Of a stretch of DNA of 64,000 nt, positions 58,386 through 64,000 are shown one piece after another. The position numbers and the translations under genes are program-made. Source of the DNA: Scolanthus callimorphus (lineage: Eukaryota; Cnidaria; Anthozoa; Actiniaria; Edwardsiidae); the NCBI GenBank assembly GCA_033964015.1, contig CM066912.1, forward strand, positions 33,111,205-33,175,204, in the 5' to 3' direction. A model generated the notes under the pieces. It saw nothing but the letters and a program-made list of their open reading frames with translations, was not told the origin of the DNA and made no database searches. Each line of letters begins with the position of its first letter. The stretch's first letter is position 1.

Positions 58386-59084
58386 CCATAGCGGGGGTTT
58401 CTTTTAATTTTTTCCCAAGAGCATCGGACTCAAGTAAGAATATTGATATATCGAAATTGGTCTATACCCCTCGATGAAAAAAAGACTAAGGACTTTCTTT
58501 TCAAGTTCATTAAAGTGCATATCACCCCTAATTTGACGCAAGTTTTATGGATTCTACACATCTAAAAAACTTCAATATGATATCATATGTGAGCGAATCC
58601 GCCTAAAAGCAGCGCCGGTGTACCCGCGTTCAAATCATTTGGGCGAATTTCCGCATATTGGGGGAAGTGGTCAAAACATCTGTACTCGAATGGGATCCGA
58701 TGGGGTGGTGTATGGCGCAACCAACCTTCTTTTAGAAAAAAATGGCCATTTTTAACTGCGAATATCTCGTGAAATAATAAATGAATACAAACGATAGGCT
58801 CAGCACAGTCTTCTTTATAGTGAGAGCAACACATCTATGCAATAAAATCCAACACCCCTTACTTGAGCATGGAGAAAATGGGCATTGAAAAAACGGGTGG
58901 GTAGGTACAACCCGGGACCTACCACCTACCACGATAAAATCGGGTCCCGTTCGAGTACAAATGTTTTGACCGCTTCCCTGGGTGCCCTGTGCCCGGCCCT
59001 GGCCGGTAAAGGTCAAGTGACTACGTGGCCTGAGGCATTGGTGTTTAACAATACAGCGGATTTAGATGACTGTTATCTCGTACA

Positions 59085-59677
59085 GAGCCTGTCATCATTT
59101 GGCCAGTGGCATAATTCAGGCCTCTGGGGGAATCGTTTTTTTAGACAGATTTTTAAGTTTCCGGTTTAAAAAATGTCGCTCAATTTTGACATAAACCGCT
59201 GTAGATCTTAGTTTTATAACTGTTCATTGGTGAGAGGGGATTTTTCTTGCATTTTATAAATTATTCGAGTTTTAAAAGCGAGTTCGTTATAGTTCTTGAT
59301 CTATCACGCATGCTCACAGGTTTGGATTCCCCCAGGCCCCTCTCGTACCCAGAGCCCGTCATATTTTTGGCCAGCGTTAAGATTCAAGGCTCTGGGAGAA
59401 TCGATTTTTTCAACCCCAGATTATGGGTTTCCGTTTTGAAAGTTCGTTATGTTTTCTCAATCTCGTACCCAGAGCCCGTCATCTTTTAGCCAGCGGCAAG
59501 ATTCAGGGCTCTCGGGGAATCCGATTTGTGAGCATGCGTGGTAGGTCAAAAACGTAACGAACTTTCATACAATGTTCAAACCGGAAACTAAGAATCTGGG
59601 TTTTAAAAAAATAGATTCCCCCAGAGCCCTGAATCTTGCCGCTGGCCAAAAGATGGCGGGCTCTGGGTACGAGATTG
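59085..59677. mobile_element. Cluster of Mutator-like MITE copies (related to 49899-50117)
   Basis: 59458-59677 is a full copy with both CAATCTCGTACCCAGAGCCC ends. 59335-59405 and 59085-59160 are partial copies carrying GAGCCTGTCATCATTTGGCC- or GAGCCCGTCATATTTTTGGC-type ends and the GGGGGAATCGTTTTTTTA string. Confidence 0.8.
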
Positions 59678-59724
59678 TATGTGTTTTCTGTATGATCTTG
59701 ATCTACCACGCATGCTCACAAATC

Positions 59725-59895
59725 CGCAAATCAAGAAAGTGCTGTCATTTTTATGGCAAATCCGCGCGGGAAGCCTGTGGTGTTGGAATCTAATCCCAGG
59801 CCCCTAAGAGAACGATGTTTCTTGAGAATCTGCAAGTTTTGGTAAATTTTCCTTCTTTTTTTCACTAGGATATGAGGAAAAATGCTTACAGTTCC
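59725..59895 (+). repeat. Dispersed repeat family A copy
   Basis: ATCAAGAAAGTGCTGTCATT, GCGCGGGAAGCCTGTGGTGT and ATCTGCAAGTTTTGGTAAAT in family order; inserted next to a Mutator-like MITE. Confidence 0.65.
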
Positions 59896-60536
59896 GAATA
59901 TGGTAAGCCGGGGAACTTCACAGGCTCAAACAAACAATCCCTTCAGAAGGATCGCGCTGGAAATACGAGCCAGGGTAGGAGTAATAATGATAATAATGAT
60001 AATACATACACGATCTGCTATAATGAGCGGAACTATCAGTTGCCAATTTATTTTGTATCGTTCTTAAGAGAACTGAGAAAATTGATAAAAATATATCTTG
60101 TCTGAGTTTTTATTTAGTGTGACGTCATCTGTGCGCAGCGCTATACAAATTCGCGCGAAAGCAGGCGCGATACGTCATCGAAGGCTATTGTTCTAAAACA
60201 ATACCTCTGGCCCACGTCACTCGGCAAAACAAAATATTCTAAAATCTGCAAAAAGAACTGATCAGGGTTTTTCAAATTAAAATCTGTTTTCGGGTTCGTA
60301 ACACATCGCTTTCTCGACTTTTTGTCTCATTTGGCTCAAGCTAAGGGGTGTTATATTCAGCACATCGATGCACTGCCCAAATATGGTCATTGGAACGCCA
60401 ATAGCTGTCTTCTGTACATGACAGCTATCCTGCGATATCCGTCTCTGGGAAAAATATGATATTTTGAGCTCGTAAATAATACACAAAAGTCATTTTTTTC
60501 GGGGGGTTTTGTGCTATCGATGTGCTGAATAATAAA

Positions 60537-60651
60537 ACCATTATTCTGCTCGATTTTGCAGAATATCGTCTGATTTTAGCCAACTCGGGACTTCGTCCCT
60601 CGTCGGCTAAGTATCAGACGATATTCTGCGCAATCTCGCAGGATAATGGTT
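60537..60651. repeat. 115-bp palindrome
   Basis: AACCATTATTCTGC...TTTTGCAGAATATCGTCTGA pairs with TCAGACGATATTCTGCGCAA...GCAGGATAATGGTT around a GGGACTTCGTCCC core. Confidence 0.9.
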
Positions 60652-60759
60652 AAATATACACTTGAACAATAAATTTTACTACGAGCCTATAAGTAAGATC
60701 CTCCAAAAGGCTTATAAAATTGAGGCACCGTTTTTTCCTGACCGATCTATTTTTCGAAT

Positions 60760-61402
60760 CACGTCGGGCTGTAGAGGCCCCGAATTGTTTCATCTTGTGC
60801 TCTACTCGTGACTGTTTATCCAATCGTCACACAATTTGGCATGTGAATAGTACTCATCAATCTAAACAAAACTGTCATTTTAATTTTTTGAATTAACGGT
60901 TTTGGCCGGAGAATGACGTCATCAAAACGGTAAAAAAAATTGAAATTGCTTACTCTAACGTTTTTAGTGGCTCCTTTGAAAGAGCACGAAAAAATTAGTC
61001 AAAAACCGAAAACATTTTTGACATAGCTCTTTTGGCTGTGAAGATATTAATTTTTGAATTTTGAAATAACCGCCACTTTTTCTATTTTAGTAACATAATT
61101 CAAACGTTAAAAATCTATAAATCCACAACCAAAATAGCTATGTCCAAAATTTTTACGGTTTTCGACTAGTCTTTGCAAGATCTTTCAAATGAACTCCCAA
61201 GAAAGACAGAGTCCGCAATTTCAACTTTTTTTGCTGCTTTGGTGACGTCATTTTCCCACCAAAAACCGTTAATTCAAAAAATCTAAAAAGACAGTTTTGT
61301 TTAGTTTTATGAGTTCTACTCACATGCCAAATTGTGTGATGTATAAAAACTCGTGAGTGGAGCACAAGATGAAACAATTCGGGGCCTCTACAGCCCGACG
61401 TG
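60760..61402. mobile_element. 643-bp foldback element with CACGTCGGGC ends
   Basis: CACGTCGGGCTGTAGAGGCC at the left pairs with the right end GGCCTCTACAGCCCGACGTG; ACACAATTTGGCATGTGA/CACATGCCAAATTGTGT and further segments pair inward. AAT flanks both sides (60757-60759, 61403-61405), a possible 3-bp duplication as in Harbinger-type elements. No coding capacity. Confidence 0.85.
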
Positions 61403-64000
61403 AATAGAGGTGCTAGGTTAATTCTTTGTTTGCTGGTTTATACATAGATTAAGACTAAATTAGAACAATTAAATGGAAGATAATCACATGTAAATTGTAA
61501 TTGTGCGATTAGGTGTTCTAAAAATTGATCGATCAGTAAAAACGCTACTTATGAGTTAGAGTGTTGGGCGCCTATAACCCGTTTCCACAAGGATACAATT
61601 TTTGATTCGTATTTTTACAAGTTTGGAGGAGAAGAAGTGATATTTTAGGTAAACAGAACATTTTCTAGAAGCAGTAGCCTTGCCTCAGAGCAGTTCATTA
61701 TGTATAATAAAATAATAATAATAATAATCATAATAGAATCTTTATAGTGCTTAATTATAAAAATATTCTAAAGCGCTTTACAATATATAGATAAGAATAT
61801 ATAAAAATAAATAATTATAATCATAATGATATTATGGTATTATGATGGTAGTATGTAAATATAGATATTACTAGTCATAATGATAATCGACTCTTGTTTC
61901 TTGTCCAAACGCTCGATAATTCTTGGGCCTGAAAACGTTTTCCTTTTTATAAGTACGCTACCAGAATTTCTCGTGTGCCGGAGAACTCTAGAATTAAGTG
62001 TTCGGGAGAAGTGACTCTTCCAATAATTTTCGGGTGATTTGTCTTGATTTGTAATTGACATTGAAAATTTCGTTTTTAATATACAAACTTTAGAAATATC
62101 CACAAAAACGAAGTTACAGTTACAACACAGTAGTAGGTAAAACGAAAAGGCTGGGAATCAATTCAGTTTCAAAATAGTATAACTGTTTTCTGGCGGGAGA
62201 ATTCTCGAGTGTTTCGACAGGCGGGCCCCAATGTATAAAATGTACAATCAATTTAAAGTGCAGACATTAGATAAATATCTGGCATTTTGATTTGGTGACA
62301 AAACTTCAAAGATAATGCTGGCAAGTATCATAAGGATCATGCAGTCAGGTCTTACCTTCTTTCTTACAACAGAGTAGCGTCGATATTTCAAATGAAGACT
62401 GTCAGTTACACTAATGAGTAGGACAGAAATTTCGGTTAATCCTGATCGCATGTAGAATTCCTTACCGGGTCAAAACACTTGGAATAGGTCGACACGGTTC
62501 GCAAATGCACACACGACAACCTGCTACTGAAATCAAAGAGTTCAAATGTTGTTGTATTAAAATTTTAAGCATTGGCTAGCTTTCTCCTGGTTCTAGCAAA
62601 ATGGATTGGAGAATTATTATCCTTTGCATGCGTGGTACTTATGTAAAGCCAATATAATTTTGCAGGATTTTTGCACTATGCTGGATTGTGGTATTGCACA
62701 GTTTTGTTTAGAAAGATACATGTTGGACGCTATGTCATAAAATAAAGGAATGTCCTTGTACTTGTTGACAAGGAGATACGGAGGTGTGCCAGCCTAGTCC
62801 CAGGCCTTCCTCGTATGTAGTGATAAGGTAAACCGCTGAATGAATGTGTGCGGGCTCAAAGGGCTTTTCCTGTGACGTCACGTTCCTGTGACGTCGCGCT
62901 TCTGCCACAGGAAACCCGCCCAGAACGCTAGAGACTAGGATGGAGGTGTGCATGTACTTTTCCAATGTTTTAACCTCATGTGGTTGTGTAAATTTCCGGA
63001 AGTCAGAATTCATGCATGCTCGCCCATACTTAAAATGGGCAATTCCAGAAAATAAAGGTACCCCCCCCCCCCCCCCCACGGGCGGCACTAGTTTTTGACC
63101 CCCCCATGCATCCAGAATTTCCAAAATGGTTTACCCCCCCGTGCATATAGAATTCCGGGTAGGTTAAACCCCCCTCCCCTTCAGAAATTTCAACTTTTAC
63201 CCCCCCTCCCCTCCGGAATCCAAATAATCACCACCTTGTTTATTATTGTGAGAAAAAGTAAAAATTTGCGAGAGGGAAATGTTACGGAGAAAAAGGCAAA
63301 AGTTGCGGGGGTTGTTGCGGGAATTTATTAAATTTGCAAAGTAAAGAAAACACAAAAAGCGCATAATCTTGTTTCAGAATATTAATACAGAGCATAAAAG
63401 TTTGATTTTGAAGAAAAAATACCACCGGCATTCACAACATCCACTGAATATGAGCTCTACATTTTTAGCGCGTTTAACTAGTAGCTAACTGGCTATTTTG
63501 TAAGATTTGAATTGTAGGGGCAAAGAATCGGATGATATTATCACGGAAAAACTTGAGACTTTCGCCATTCGATCGTGAAATGGGGGAATAGACATTTCAA
63601 ATGAAGTGTGGAAGCTATTTACTTGCAACACACATTTTTAAATCGCTCTCTAAAACAATTTTTCAAAATATAACCAATGGAAAATACATTAGAATGAGCT
63701 AGACCAAGCTTGGAAAGCCTAGTTGTTACTTTTTGCGGATCTTCGAATATTTAAGGCTTAGGAAAAACCCATATAGAAACTCTAAGAAGAAGTAAAAGAA
63801 AAACATATTATTCAACATGCATATTACATGTACCATTTTTGAGAAACGTTTATTAAACTATACCGTGTTGATCCGGGATTTCATTAGATATGTTAGGGAA
63901 AGTTGCGGCGGGTTTTGGTGAAAGTTGCGCGTCCATGCAAGCTCAACTTATCCCGTATCGCCAACATCCTATATATTAATTTCAATGTGTGATTGCACAA
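61403..64000. other. AT-rich intergenic end of the window
   Basis: 61700-61850 holds an AATAAT-rich run. 62790-62940 is a dispersed repeat shared with 35170-35600 (GTGACGTCACGTTCCTGTGA, GGAAACCCGCCCAGAACGCT). 63061-63210 is C-rich low-complexity DNA. No gene seen. Confidence 0.5.

Overview
This is a eukaryotic, intron-bearing, repeat-rich window, most likely from a cnidarian and probably an anthozoan such as a stony coral. Three things point that way: a pair of intron-containing genes for a CapA/PgsA-type poly-gamma-glutamate protein (a bacterial-type gene known in cnidarians and linked to nematocysts), an animal WD40 gene, and dense small DNA transposons, SINEs and foldback elements. No bacterial operon, rRNA or functional tRNA was found.

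Layout. (1) 755-6685 (+): an essentially intronless ~1,977-residue protein with a long ankyrin array, an IRE1-like protein kinase and a C-terminal KEN endoribonuclease-like domain. This is the domain order of vertebrate RNase L. At least 24 ankyrin units are nearly identical and include a 396-bp higher-order repeat. Three one-base deletions break the frame. (2) 9885-33795 (-): about 20 exons of a large WD40 protein resembling the WDR97/WDR87 type, with its 5' end not found. (3) 36110-41999 (+) and 48496-57446 (-): two tail-to-tail paralogues of the CapA-like gene, each with seven coding exons at equivalent positions, so a DNA-level inverted duplication. (4) 43465-44252 (-): an unrecognised, basic, charged protein between them. 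(5) The rest is introns and intergenic DNA holding MITEs with clear target-site duplications, long palindromes, SINEs, LINE 3' fragments, minisatellites and poly-G/C tracts. 57447-64000 has no gene I can support.

How the parts relate. The three main loci show no obvious shared pathway. The ankyrin-kinase-KEN gene is the most exciting locus: a candidate ligand-activated or stress-activated RNA-cleaving enzyme outside vertebrates. The CapA-like pair suggests dosage or divergence of a nematocyst polymer gene. In all four genes the coding frame is broken only by single missing bases, nearly always in short mononucleotide runs, and never by an extra base that I could establish. This points to uncorrected homopolymer deletions in the assembly rather than gene death, so the frameshifts should be read with that in mind.
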